A stretch of 64,000 nt of DNA from Varroa destructor (taxonomy: Eukaryota; Arthropoda; Arachnida; Mesostigmata; Varroidae), in NCBI RefSeq assembly GCF_002443255.2, contig NW_019211456.1, forward strand, positions 51,520,486-51,584,485, read 5' to 3'. Shown in pieces: positions 14,301 through 27,587 of the stretch. The stretch's first letter is position 1, and the number at the start of each line of letters is the position of its first letter. The notes beneath the pieces were generated by a model. The model did no database searches, was not told the origin of the DNA, and saw only the letters and a list, made by a program, of their open reading frames with translations. Position numbers and translations under genes: made by a program.

Positions 14301-14754
14301 ATCATGTTGTAAACGACGTTTATAAAATTATCTATAATTATCATCGTTACCTTGTCGGCTAGCTTATAACAGGGCAAGAGCAGAGTTTCGTGCCTATTGT
14401 TTTATTTATTTGAGTTTACACCCGTTCATGAACCGTTCTGGTAATTGTTCTACGCGTGAATTATTACGATTTTTGGAAAGGAGATGGCGTGTAAATCGCA
14501 ACGTAGCCGTGAGAAAATTAAGCAAAAATCGACCATTTCAAGTATATTTCAACCGACAACGATATAGTTCGACGTCATTTGACTGAGCCCGCCACACTCT
14601 TGGCGTCGAACGCTAAATTGGCGTGGATTTGGCCCGGAAGGAATTCAATTACGCGTAGAAAATACGATCCTATGAAAAAAAAAATGGTTTCAGGCTTCAA
14701 TCATTGCAATGGGGGACCCCACGTTCAATAGCAAATCGATGTCTTTCTTTCCTT
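5351..14754. other. Long intergenic stretch, no supported gene
   Basis: About 9.4 kb in which all open frames are short, lack ATG plus splice logic, and match no family I recognise. It holds a GC-richer patch at about 7400-8030, many poly-A/T runs (for example 9366-9374, 11685-11700), small TA runs (8922-8936), and a weak tRNA-like string near 9090-9130 (AACGCAGTG followed 25 nt later by GGTTTGATTC). It may include decayed mobile-element DNA, but I see no transposase or reverse transcriptase motif. Confidence 0.4.
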
Positions 14755-14779
14755 TCTCTCGCTCGCTCGCTCGCTCGCA
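14755..14779. repeat. (CTCG)n microsatellite
   Basis: About five tandem copies of ctcg, inside a pyrimidine-rich stretch (14740-14800) about 150 nt upstream of the glycoasparaginase start codon. It probably lies in the promoter or 5' UTR of that gene. Confidence 0.75.
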
Positions 14780-14920
14780 CACATTCTTTCTTCGTCTTCG
14801 ATATCGATTTTCTACTCAAACAGAGACAATTGCTGTTCCCACTTCCAGGAATCTAATGCCAGTGTGAGTGATAAGTTCGTCCAATATTTTTTGCGTATAT
14901 TTGCTTCTCACAGAGGTTTT

Positions 14921-17559
14921 ATGGATCATACCGTGATGAAACTGCACAGACTTTGTTTAATGGTCTGTATTGTAGCATTTACTTCATCCTGGACTAATGC
15001 CTCACAGTCCGGTGGGCCACCGATCGTGGTCAACACATGGGCATTTCAGGCTGCTACACGTGAAGCATGGAGAACTCTTCTCAAGGGAGGAAGCTCGCTT
15101 GATGCTGTCGAGGACGGATGCAGCCGCTGTGAAGATCTACAGTGTGATGGTACAGTTGGGTATGGCGGTAGCCCTGATGAGAATGGTGAGCTGTTTTCAA
15201 AAATAGTCGAAACACAAAAATCGTATAGGAACGTTCTGGAGGCAGAGTTTTGACAATTTCTTATTCGATGAGAACGCGGCCACCGAGCTAGAAGTTAGTG
15301 GTAGTTAGGGTCTATTATTTGCGATTAAACCTGCTCTAAATATCAGCTGATTTTATGTATCCTTTGTACATTTTCTATTCAGGTGAAACTACCTTGGATG
15401 CACTCATCATGTATGGGCCCAATCGTAACGTGGGGGCAGTTGCTCAACTTCGCAGGGTTAAATATGCAATGCGAGTGGCCCGCAAGGTTCTTGATCATAC
15501 TTCACATACTCTACTAGTAGGAGATTTGGCCACGGAATTTGCCAAAGCGATGGGATTTCAGGAGGCTGATCTCAGTACGAATAAATCCAGGCAGGTCAAA
15601 ATCACTGTACAATGCACAATGTTTACAAAGAAGACAGTTATTTCTGTTTTTCTAGGACTACAAGGTGCCGATTAGACTTGGATGTAACTTATCTCATCCT
15701 AAATGTACGTGTTATCTTGACGCACAGTACTTAAAATTTGATGTTGACTTGTTAGTCATCATATTAATCAGAGCTCCTTAATTGGAATCGGCATTTGTAA
15801 TGCTTCGGTGAACACGTAATTAAGTCATTATTATAAGGAGTGGCAGTGTGATTTTTAAACTTTGGCGCTCTAAATATGCACAGAACATATAATAGGTTTA
15901 TATGTAATATGAGGTATGATGATCTCCTTGTGAACATATGTTTTACAGTCTTGAGAAGAAAATTATAATAACATTAACTATATCTGTAAAATCAATCTAG
16001 ATCATGTAAGGTATTAAGTGAGTTAAGCATAAAAATATAATAATGAAAATCCTCTTACTCCCCAGAACGATTTACGAAAAATGGAAGAATGCGTCTTGTC
16101 AGCCCAACTATTGGACCGACGTGATTCCAGACCCGAAGTCGTCATGCGGACCCTACAAACCAACCCAGGACGTACCGCTTCGGCTGCGTTGGAAGAACAT
16201 GGATTCAGTACATTCAAGTCAAAGACGAAGCATACCAGTTGTGTCTCGGTGGAACCATGATACCATTGGAATGATTGTAATAGACGGACACGGCATTATT
16301 TCAGGAGGAACGTCCACGAATGGAATGTGCCATAAAATTCCGGGACGGGTTGGTGATTCGCCAATACCCGGTGAGCCAAACGTCGTAGATTTATGTTCCA
16401 GTAGCCACAATAGGCTGAATTAACACTGTTGGTAACTCATATATGGAAAATGTACATCAAAAAGTATTTTGTTTAGAGAGTGTATTGTATTTGTTGTTCT
16501 TTACGTCAAACGTAATTGACGATGCTATCGCTGCATGATTTTTTCTATCGATCATAATTTGCATAGGTGCTGGTGCGTACGTTGACCAGGATGTAGGGGG
16601 AGCAACAGCCACTGGCGATGGCGACGTTATGATGAGGTTTTTGCCATCATATCAGGCTGTAGAATTTATGCGGCAAGGGTAAGTACACGCCGGTACGACA
16701 TCTCAGTCATAATTTAACATCTACAATACACGTATTTGTAGATTGTTTTTCTGTATAACGAATCCAGCGTTTTTTTAGAGATAGGGTATGCTACATAACG
16801 CAGTGGTTAGCTAGGCTTGCATGACTCGTTTATTCGACCACAAATCATTATGAGAAACTAGTTTGCCTCAAGGTATATATATATATATGCATCGCTGGCA
16901 GCAGTTATGCGTAAAGTTAAATACTGATGTATTCTTAAACTCTCTGAATGAATTTTTGCAAAGACGCTTGGAACAGAGTCTGAAACAGCCTTTGAGGAGC
17001 ATATCATAAATTTAGACTATACCGCTATTGTATTGCTAGTTGACCCACCTATACATTATCTAATTAAGGCTCTCCTTAATACGTAGTCTGCGTAGTTTAT
17101 ATGGTATTCCTTCTCATTTGTCAAGACCTCTTAGCAATGTTATGATGTCATTTGAAATTTGTCCGCTTTCAAGTGAATGAAACCTCTCATAAAACTTGAC
17201 TTCACTACTCCTGTCTTTACGTAAGCATCTTATACGACCAAAAACGTTAGGTGTCGCAATAATCGTAGTGTATCTTTGTATGGATTCGATTAATTTCACG
17301 CGCATCCCTTATCCTGTTAACTTGGCTTAGGTTACAGCCAGCCGAAGCATGTCGACAAGCGATACGCCGTATTAGTCGAGCCATTCCGACGTTTCAAGGC
17401 GGCCTCGTTTGCGTCAACGTACACGGAACCGTGGCAGCTGCTTGTCATGGACTTTCGTTTTTTCCTTATTCCACAATTAGTGGACAAACTAACGGGGCGG
17501 TGCTCATACAGAACGTAACCTGTGAGCAAGATACAGTTCTCGAAATGCAGAATAATTAG
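14921..17559 (+). CDS. AGA: N(4)-(beta-N-acetylglucosaminyl)-L-asparaginase (aspartylglucosaminidase), 5 exons
   Basis: Lysosomal Ntn-hydrolase that cleaves the GlcNAc-Asn bond of N-linked glycoproteins. Exons by splice sites and homology: 14921-15185, 15383-15590, 16066-16370, 16567-16678, 17331-17559. They total 1119 nt (372 codons plus TAG), close to human AGA (346 aa). The start is ATG 14921 or ATG 14936 (five codons later); both precede a signal peptide ([14 protein letters not shown]). Key blocks: VVNTWAF near the mature N terminus, ALDAVE-like [55 protein letters not shown], then NHDTIGM. Autocleavage is expected between Asp223 and Thr224, making Thr224 the nucleophile of the beta chain. 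[20 protein letters not shown] and ATGDGD follow and form the active-site core. The linker before the cleavage site is longer than in human. The second intron appears to be GC-AG (separate entry). No key residue is missing, so the enzyme looks functional. Confidence 0.95.
15591..16065 (+). other. Apparent GC-AG intron of the glycoasparaginase gene
   Basis: The exon before ends ...AAATCCAG and the intron starts gcaggt; the next exon starts at 16066 after ccccag. The only nearby GT donor (gtcaaa at 15595) is weak and would put the next exon out of frame. The GC donor restores frame. It also gives exactly 24 residues from the conserved DLST to NYW, the same spacing as in human AGA. Confidence 0.75.
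16796..16850 (+). repeat. Weak tRNA-like sequence (possible SINE remnant), in intron 4 of AGA
   Basis: TAACGCAGTGGTTAGC resembles a Pol III box A (TRGYNNAGTGG), followed by a degraded box-B-like attcgacca about 25 nt later. It shares the 11-mer TAACGCAGTGG with the - strand element near 53.3 kb. It is too decayed to be a tRNA gene. Confidence 0.25.
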
Positions 17560-19218
17560 GCCGACTGTTGACGCGACGAAGATCGTAGACGATACCGAAC
17601 ATATAATAATAATAATAACGTTGCCTTCATCGACAAGGAGCAATAGGTGTCTTAGAAATTGTGTTTTTCACTCTGAGGATGCAGTAATGAACGTGGCATG
17701 CTAGACACGGCGAGCGTTTGTATTATATATCTACTTGTGTTATCAATATACGATTTCTATTTTGTTACTTAACCTCTACAGCAATGCGAGCATTTATGCC
17801 AAAATATAAGCAATAAGTCTTCTTTTTCTTCACTAATTATTGTTGTGAGTAAATATTGATCCTATGAGAGGATCTGTAATCTGTGACGTTCTAGTGGAAA
17901 TGTTTGCCTGGCCATCTCCTTCGGTAGTATAAATATATTAATAAGTAATGACAAGCTATCCCGTTGGTCCTTGCACCACAAGGACGACTGAATCCCTCAA
18001 GCGTGAACATAGGTCTTCTACTGGGTGTATACGCAGAATTTACTATGCATAGATGATATATGAGCACTATTAAGCTCCATACTAATAACCTTAGGTATTT
18101 CCGTCGCCATGACGTGATTCTTAAGTAAACGTGGCGTTTCTTCCGATACAAACGCGTTGGTAGTAGTAATACGCCATATAGAATTGTCAAAATCAGTGTT
18201 GCCTGTTCTACATGTCGAAATGTGTGACTGTTTACATCGTTTCAAGCTGCTGGGCTCACCATGAGCGGTCGTATCATTGTGACCCGGTGCAAGACAAATA
18301 GGATGAATGGGTAGACCTCCCTGAAATATTTGAGCATTAAGCAACAGGCATGTTTAAGTTGCCACGCCATCCAAGTATGCTTGTTAGCAATGTTTATCGA
18401 AAGCTCTCTTTCTGGTCGTCTTAATCCGACGCGCGGGGCCATAACGGTGAGAGGATAGCATAGCTTCGTTGTCGCTGTTCAGGTGGGGTGCATCTCATAT
18501 TCAAGACCCGATGTAGCACATAAACTTTTTTCTAAAAAGCATTCACGGAAGAAGGACAGAAAGATCAAAAAGACTAAATAAACGCACCAGAGAATATTCC
18601 ATCAGATAGGATTATACAACGGATACACATGGTTCTATAAACAGCGCTCGCAGTAAGAGATTTGAAATGATGTGGCATTGTTCTGGCCTTCCGCAGCCTG
18701 GTAGGAGGTCTTCAAATGAAGACACTTGTTGAGGTGATTTGCCTGTGCATGACGTTGAATCGTCCCACAGCCTCACAGATTTCTTACCAATGTTGTAATT
18801 TTACGGTTAGCATTGAATAGTCGACCTGCTCTGAGAAGACACAAAAATCGCAAATCTGCATATGAAAGTTACAGGATAACTCCCAAAACCGTACAGTCGA
18901 AGATTCATCCCTCTGAGCTGTATATTTACGCGGAGTCTATAAAATTATTAGTCTGAGCTCTTTAACTACATTTTTTTTTATTTTACTATTTCGTTCGAGA
19001 TAAGCATAGCCCGAGATAATGAGCTTTCTACTATACAGTAGTTATACTATATTAGTATATCGTTCCTGGACATCATGGACCATTTAAGATGAACTCAGTA
19101 AAATTTAATCAGAAAAACCAGATTAGAATCAATCTGATAACTTTCTTTTATGCGCTTGGGTTCCCTGCCGATTTTGCACACACGACTTAATAAAAAAATT
19201 TCTTTGCTTTTCATTGCC

Positions 19219-19252
<34 letters not shown>
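19219..19252. repeat. (TCA)n microsatellite
   Basis: About eleven uninterrupted tca/atc units in intergenic DNA; not part of any supported reading frame. Confidence 0.9.
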
Positions 19253-19860
19253 AAGAGATCAGAAATATTTTAAAATACGCTTTGCTAGATTTCGATTCTA
19301 GAGAATGATGGCATGAAGCAAACTAACATATGGAGGTGATACTTATTGTCCTCGCAATTGTCTTCATGTCTTCTTCGTACAAATTTTCTAAGCGATCTGT
19401 TTCAATATGCATTCCTCCCACGCCCAGGTCGCGTGTTCGACCCAAAAGTTCAACCACAACGGTCAACTTCGGCCTGGACTGGATCGGCCGGTTTGCCCTT
19501 GGCTTGATTCACTTGTATAACCACGATTTCAACCCACAGATGGTCAGGCTAATCATCGCTCTTCATGAGCGAAGTTTAGTAAAACAGAATAGACCTGTAA
19601 AAGCAGAATAGATAGGTCCTTAAGTTCATTGATTTCGGAACTTCATTTCATCAGCATTTCTTGGTAGTTTTCTCGTGCCAATGTCATGAAATCTTTGAAC
19701 CTATGCTTTATGACATACGTTTTAGCAAAACGTTGCCTTAAAATGCAGCTCATTACAAATAATGTCGATTAACTTTTTAGTTAGAGTTATCTTGGTTTGC
19801 TAGAACCTTTCATGTTAATAACTGTGATAATTAAAAAACCTAGTCATTCTAGCAATTACC

Positions 19861-19906
19861 TGCGCTGGTTAAGTTATACGACAACTTCCTCAGTTCGAGT
19901 CTGGCT
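19861..19906 (+). repeat. Weak tRNA-like sequence
   Basis: TGCGCTGGTTAAG followed by CAGTTCGAGTCTGG about 17 nt later resembles boxes A and B of a Pol III promoter. The spacing is short, and no acceptor stem or anticodon loop can be drawn. Possibly a truncated tRNA-derived repeat; a chance match is also likely. Confidence 0.18.
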
Positions 19907-22900
19907 ATATGCATATGGCTTACCTAAGTGACACTCTCCTAAACCGAGCGAAATGAAGAATTAAAATGCTTCTTTTTATGATACATGTGCGCGACAAAGG
20001 TACTTTGATGTATACATAATCACTGAACGATGTCATGTCTTCTCATGCCATCTGAATATATAGACCCATTGGGCACTCATAAGTGTGAACTCGTTTTCCA
20101 GGAATATCTGTCCTTCCTTCATTAACACTAACGGAAGCGCGTCCCCCTGACTGTGTGACGAATGCAACGAACTCTTGAGACGCGCATAAAGGCACCTCTA
20201 ATATCGCTTTCTTTCTGGTGTCATCGTGTCATCCAACATCGGCACCTCGTAAGCGCGCTCGTGAACTGAAGTGGCAATTTATAGTAGATCGCATGAGTAG
20301 TCTAGCACTTTCCGCGGTCTTCCCTTCCGGCTTTTTGACGTATGGTATTATCTGTTCTACTTGTTCAGCCTCTTCCCCCCGCGGTTTGCCGCACTTTAGT
20401 CTCAGGGCGGTCTCATGGCTCGTAGCAAGTGGCCCTCCTCCGGCGTTCGGGGAATTCACTCGCGATTTCGCCAAATCCGTCGAAATCTACCAATGTTTAT
20501 GAGCTCTTAACAACGCAGCAGTTCACCGTCGTCGTCACCTGACTTTTAACACCAATACTGTGACTGACCGCGTACATCTAACAAACACATTGTTTAGCCT
20601 TTGGCGCTTCAATCTAATTTGAACCTATGCGCGTGCTCTTGTAGGTCGCTCACTTTGAAAACAGGGACCGAATGGATAGGTGTTGACAACGCATGGCAAC
20701 GGTCGACAAAAACAGTTGATGTGCTTCGAATGAAAGGATAACAAAATATCAGTGAAATTAAGACTAAGCGAGTTAACGTTGGTCCGACATTGATTAAGTG
20801 ATGTCGGTGCTTAATAGGAAAATACGAAACGTTCCTAAAGCCTATTGCTACCACTCCTGGAAAAGATGACACTATTGAATGGATACCACCGTGGCGTCAC
20901 GATTTGCTGGATGGTTATTCAATGAAATTTTTACGACGTTCAATAGAACCAACATTTGATCCAAACTAGAAATCTTAAGAATGGAAAATCTTGCACACGC
21001 TTTGTGTTTTGCCCGATCTCTGTTTGTCAAACAATTGGGAACGAAACAATAGATATCAGACGCATTCGCTTGTTAGATCCATATCAGATCTTTCGGCCGA
21101 TAGGTGACTGATACTTTGTCATCGCTTTTTTAGCTTGAACAGGACATCACGTTGTTGTGGAGCACAAAGCGTCCAGCCAGCCTACTAACTCATAACCTTC
21201 CTTATTAGCTACTTGCTAATAAACTTATGGCAATGCGCAGTGTACGTGTGAAGGGGCAAGCCTTTAGGTCGAGCTATAATTCTTCTAAATGGTTCTTGAT
21301 TGTCGATTTGTTCTCATTAACCGTGATTTGGCAATACTTACTGCTCTGCTACCCTCATCTTTGTTTTGGGCTAATGAGCTTGATTCACAAAATATTCCTG
21401 TAGGATTTAATAGCATTTTGCCGACGTTTTTACGTCGCTTCTGGGCGAACACACGAACGCTCATTCGAAAATCTAGCGCTTTGCGGCAAACAGTAAAGGC
21501 AAGACGTCTTGACCCTTTGATCTGAAGAGGGTCAACGTCTACGAAAATCGCGCTAATCGTGGGGGCTTGGGTTGTATAATGATAATTGTACGGTCGCCAA
21601 ACCAGCACTGGCGGCTGATAGGCCCAACCAGTATGGCCAGCTGAGGATAACAAATCTCTGAGAGATCAAGAAGAATGAAGCCAAAGGTCAAGTGCCGCCC
21701 CCACAGTGTATCACTACGCCGCTAGATGACTACCGCCGGTGCTTGTTCGTCTATCAGTGCCAATAATGTTTGTTGCAGTTTCAAAGGCTCTGGCGTTACG
21801 AAATTTCCCTTACTTACCTTCGAATATGGCATATGGATACAACTGGTTCAACGTACCGCTAGAGTTTTTAAGACAAGTAAAACATTTGCCATTGTGTTTG
21901 ACCGTGTCCTTTATTATGGTAACATTGGCAATGTTCATTGATTGTTCCAAACATGAAACTAGCATTTCGTAAGGTCGGCCAGAGGATCAGGTGGTCTGTT
22001 AGCGGCATCAAGGTTTGCATGCCCACGAAAAAGTTACGAAAGCTGAAAGGGACGCTCAACGTTGAGGCGGAAGGCCAATGTTTGCTGGTAGAATAAAATA
22101 GTTCGTTGGTGGGGAAAAAAATAGACATTCGGCTCTTTTTACTCGCAAAAAAAAACTCACAACTAAATCAGCCTACGAAGCTATAATTGTCATTGCGACA
22201 TAGATGATACGGCCGAAGCTTGCCTTAGTCTGGCTGCCCTAAATTGCATATCCGGAAGCACCGGCCTTTCTTCCGGCATTACTTCGGACAGCTTATTGAT
22301 ACCATATATTCATTTATTAAACCGCAAGTCAGTTAAAAGAAAAACTATCGTAGCATACTTTAATCATGAGGAAAAAATTAATATTTTCTTTTGCGCATAG
22401 AAAGACACAGCTTAATAATGCCTTGTTCGTGACGAACCCCGTCGTCAATATCGCACAAGTTTAGAGGTCCACAAGTCCACATAAAGTTTAAGCACGTCCG
22501 ACCGTCGACACACGTTTTCTGTGTGCATCCTATTGTCGGAACTGATAATTGCTTGAAAAAAAACCTTCGAGAACGCTGATCATATCGTGTGGCTGCCACG
22601 TGCCACTACAACTTTCAGGTTTTAATGCACTTCAGGAAGTGCCTCTCCGCACGAATCGATCATTTTGTTACAGGCTCTTTTCTTGTCAATGTATCTATTT
22701 TCAGCAGAATGTCAAGCCCGGAGAAGCGGCAACCCCAAGATGACGCGTCACATGCGCGACTTCAGGTACTTTTACTATACAGGTACAACTTTTTTTTTAA
22801 TTTAGATATATATAAACAGCAGTATCTTTCACGAATACTGTGCTTCAATCACGCTATTGTCGCATGGCCAGCGAACGAGATAGTCAGTCATGTGGACGTA

Positions 22901-24119
22901 TCATACTCAAATCGTAGGTATTCGCAGAGACAACCTTCCGTGGCCGATCGTCGAGTGACGACCCCCGCTGAACTATGTTCTTTCATCCTTAATGCTGCTG
23001 CCGGTGCCGATGCTGGTCCTGTTATTGCTGTGGTTCTATAACTTCGCTCCAACAAAATACGGTGGCTATTCGTCATTGTACAGAGAAACGTGGCTAGTCC
23101 CGCTTGACGTATGGCGTTTCCTGTCACCACCACAAACCAACGAGTTCGGAAGAGCATCGAGAAAGAAGGTACGCATACATTGAAGAGTTGATGAAGTACT
23201 GCTGCTCCTTGCCGCGGGCCAATCGGCTGTGTTTCACGAAGCACTTCACCGGAAAAACTTTATACCGAATTGTGAGGGACCTGTTTTTGTTGGTGGTGTG
23301 GAAACAGTTGGCTAACGGTGAATTGGCGCCCACCTCTGACAACTGTATAGCTTTTGTGTACATCAATGCTAACGTCGTCGCCAGCAGGAGTGCGAGGTCT
23401 AGCACACACCCAGCTACTTGAACGCCGCTTTAACGACAAAGCGATAATAAGTCAACTACCACAAACAGCCATTTCAGGATGAATGAATCGAACGAAACGA
23501 ACAAACTCAATAGCAAAACACAGCGTCGTATAGGTTTACACTGTGAACACCCTTGTTAGCGACATGGACAGGAGATTTTTATATTTCGGCCGTGCACCAC
23601 GTGACCCTGGGAAGATCCTAAATGTTTTTGTATTCTGCATGCAGTAATGCGCCCGTCGCAGTTCTATAACACGCGTTAATATGGATCCCATCAATAGATC
23701 AATTTGCAGGGAAAAAAACTCGAATAATACCGATAATAATAGTAAATTGTACTCTGTGCTATCTAAAGTGGAGAACTGGGATAAACTGAGTTGCAGTTTT
23801 CATACAATGGGAATAGGAGCGGTCGAAAAGTCATAGCCCGTACAGACCTCCAAATAAAGTTTCAGTTTTCAAATAAAAGGTACTCTAGTAAAAACGGAAA
23901 ATTTTCACCGAAGCTGTTTATCTACATGAACATCTACATTTAATCTAGATAAACAACTGGTTCAACATCAGCAATGTGCGAGCCAGAAAAAAATGTTCCG
24001 TTCATTCCTTCAGTAGTTTAGATTATACACATGGTTAGTTATTGATTGACAATAGGCATTATTAATCCTTGGATATCTTCTTTGACCGTGGCCATTTAAC
24101 GGGCATATGCTTCGTGTGG

Positions 24120-25060
24120 CACGTAATGCCCGTCGTATCGTACCGTATAGTACGTTCACCTTAATGCTGCATGCCATCGTGCACGTTCAACAGAATCAAG
24201 GCACTTAACAGGAAATTCCGCTTGTAGTAAGGTCGTGACGCACCATTCTCACTCCCAAACGAAACCCACAACGTACGACGCTGGGCCACGCACCACAGAC
24301 GCTATGGACATCACCGCGAGCATTATACATATGTCCGTCTGCAGTTACGTCACGAAAGAGAGAGTCAGACCGACCCGCTAACTTTACTTTCCTATAACTA
24401 CAGCAGCAAAAATAAAAGAACGAGAAAAATTCTAGTGCTACGAAGCTTTGCTGCTGTCTGCAGGCTCCTACCCAACGCTGGCGGTATCGGCAGTGCCACG
24501 GTACCTCTGTACAATCGGCAGAGAGTCAGGCATAGTTGCGTAGTCTGTTCAACTTCAGATCATTGCGGCTGGGATTGGGCGTAGCGTTTGGTAGTATTGC
24601 TGACGTAACAGACTAATCGAACATGGTCTCGTGTTTTTCGGCTGTTGTCACGCAGCAGCCTGCCTTTCTATTGCCGTCGCCGTTGCCGCCGATAGAATCG
24701 TAGGGCCGATCTAGGGATGAGGCCAGATCGCCGTAACGTTGCCGCACGCATCCAAGTAGTGTTACTAAGTGGCTAGAAATATATGCTGTACACTAGCGAG
24801 ATGGTTGATTGGGGCAATATACCCCTGCGCATGTCTACGTACATATATATGTATCTTCTTCGTCGTTGTTGTCGCCGTGAATGTTGTGCGGGCGTGCCGC
24901 TGACCCATGACCTGGGCCTCCTCCGCACTAGAGACACTACAAGAGCTAAGAAAAAGACGGGAATCCCACTGCCGGCTACAGTCAACCTGAAAGACCTCTC
25001 GCGTCGCAGCTGAAAGGGACCAGCACAGGTCGGCCAACAAGGGAACGCAATAACGAGAAA
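24120..25060. promoter_or_regulatory. GC-richer island, possible promoter of an unidentified gene
   Basis: Higher GC and CpG than the flanks, including a small near-palindrome at about 24667-24698 (tctattgcc...gatagaatc). No coding exon could be assigned on either side. It might be a distal promoter or 5' exon, but nothing in the sequence fixes strand or gene. Confidence 0.18.
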
Positions 25061-27549
25061 AAAATAGAGATCACCACAGAAAATGCCATTCAATGGTTAC
25101 AAGTAATATACGAACTGCGGCAAAGTGCTTACGCTAAGCTAAATGACGTTAGATTGCTACGGCAATCCCTGTAACCCGTAGAGTGCAGACCAGGCTACAC
25201 GAATGCTTAATAAGTGGCGCGTAATATCTTCAGTCTGTCTTACAACGGGCCCGTCAAAAAGGTTATGTTAGGAATGAAGGTTGCTGTTAGGCTATCGAAA
25301 GCTCTGTATATATAATGCTTGAACTGCAAACATTGTATAGGTCGACTTGATGAACTCAAAAGTGGAGACAGTTTGACCGAGCAATTGATCGTAATAGAAC
25401 GACGGTACCGTAACTGTGAAGTGACGAACAGGCAGCGACAGAAAAGAATAACAAACAGCGTCGAAGGCGGATTCGATGGTTAGCGGAGGCGTAACCGCCC
25501 GACAGTTAAGAAACTGATATTGACGGAACGACTACGTGTTGCGCCAACCACAAAGCCTATGGCCGACATGCTATCTGCCAGATATAGCTGAAGAATTATA
25601 ACCTCTATATATACATATATAGGTTAAGCCACGTCGGAACTTGCAATTTTGTTCAGATTTTGTGCTTATCTGAAATATTATATTGCCGAAGCAATATATA
25701 GAAGCGGTACTAGGACCGTCATAAACGTGCACTTCACACTTACAAATTATTGCAATTAACTTCTCGTAACTTGCGCTATCTATCAAAGTAAACAGTTGTC
25801 CTTTGATCTTGATTAAGCACGCACTTGTACCTTCCTATAATCTGCTTTCTGTTGAAAACAAAGTATCTATGCATAGAAGTCAAGACTTTTGTATTGAGAT
25901 ATATGTACAGATACGACTTAGTCTAGTTTCGCGTGCCTATGGCGTATCCCTGGGCTGAGAACCAGATCGTATCGTGACTGGCTAACGGATTTATTTTTGC
26001 TATCTCTTTGTGAGGGCTTTTGGCTCATGTTCCGCACTCTTTCCCGGTAAGCGTTGAGAACTTGCGACCCTAGGATCGTGCGATCTTCCAGCGAAACAGG
26101 CTTGAATGAGAGGTCTCTGAGGTTAACCTGGCCGAAGACCTCATTTCGGGCTAAGAGCCGTCAGTTCATAAATGTTAGACTAGCTAGGCACTTAACTTAC
26201 TTTAACCCTCTAACTTCTTACACCAGCAACGTCGGGGTCGTCAATTTTACATCTCACAATCTACCACTAACCGTCGGTCAAAGCGGACTGCTGTTTACAA
26301 ATAAACGATTTTTTTCCGCTTTTAAAGCGGCACTTTTTTCTAAAAAGCCCGCTTTGTGCCTTAGCCTCATAACGTGCCATTCAATTGAGAGCAGATCGTC
26401 TCGCAGGTCGACGATGAGTAGGAAATAAATAGAGGTGACCTAAACTACATATGTTCAGGCGAGGATCGTAGGCTGTTTGGCGATAGTTAACTAAGCAGGC
26501 CATAAATGGCCACAACTAATGGCTGCGATGGTGCATTTCGTAGCATTTGCACACGAATTGTGCAGAGGCACATGGCTATTACGAAAACTAATTTAACTCT
26601 AAGTTTGCCCTTGGTCTAAGGTGATTCGAGTTTGTTTTTAGCCGAGACCTGAGGAGACAGTTAACATATGCATGCATATATGTCGTACATAATTAGATTT
26701 CCGCTTGTTTATTGTCTACTAAAAACTTACTTTTTGAATGTATCCACATCCCTTCAGTATGAGTCTTCAGTATGTGTCAGTTATGTCTATGTGAAAGAGC
26801 CATGGACTTTAATCTTTCTTCAAGTAACTGCGGTACTAACTGAATGATCATAGGACATGCCATACAGAATACCATACAGCTCTTCTTGTATTGATGCCAA
26901 TGATTACCGTCCACATGTCTCAAGTCACTGTGCTTGAGTGAATCAGGTTTAAATCATTGCGCATAGAAGACTACTCCATTATCGGATCGCCAATTGTCTA
27001 TATGTGTATATACGATAATAAACAAGCTCGTACAGTAAACCGCTAAAAACATTCGAAACAACTGAATTTAGCGCTTTTCGTGCGGCTATTACAGTTAAGC
27101 ACTGCGTCCCTCATAAAATTGCCAAGCACATTTTTCTATATTATAATTTGTTTTCTATAATAAAATAAAAATATATTTACGGAACATTAATATAAGTATT
27201 ACAACCATTTCTTGTGCACATATTTTTTTGCACATTTAAATTTCAAATAGACGTTTCTTTTAAGTAATTTCTCATATAGCCTTCTCATAATAACGAAATA
27301 AATGGGGCGGTCTTTGCACACGGACATAATATGCACACGGACGGAAATAACAGCTTGTTTGATCAGCGTGTGTGATACGTTTCGACAAACTGCTACGGAA
27401 ATGTACGCTACTTTCCATGAAAGACAATCACTATTTTTTGTCTCTTCGAATAAATGTATTAACCCTAACAAAATGTTCGTGGTTTTTGGAAAGAGGTACA
27501 TTTACCTAATTAGTAGCAAAGACGTTAGGGAGGTGACATTGAATTTGAC

Positions 27550-27587
27550 AATGAAACACATCGTCCGTGTGGACGATGTGTTTCATT
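27550..27587. repeat. Near-perfect inverted repeat (17-bp stem, 4-nt loop)
   Basis: Left arm AATGAAACACATCGTCC at 27550-27566, loop GTGT, and the exact reverse complement at 27571-27587. Pairing resumes for 2 bp after one mismatch at the outer edge. As RNA it would be a very stable hairpin; as DNA it could form a cruciform. The loop is too short for a typical miRNA precursor. It does not sit in a supported gene. Confidence 0.9.

Noticed and set aside
20218..20502. Overlapping open frames on both strands
   Set aside because: Both strands are equally open in a GC-richer patch, which is typical of composition rather than coding; no motif on either.
22589..23421. Cluster of frames of 60-150 codons on both strands
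   Set aside because: Mutually overlapping, none with an ATG, splice and motif combination; no transposon or enzyme signature found.
26054..26428. 124-codon open frame on the + strand
   Set aside because: Starts at GTG, not ATG; no motif recognised and no convincing splice context. Length alone is not enough in 64 kb.
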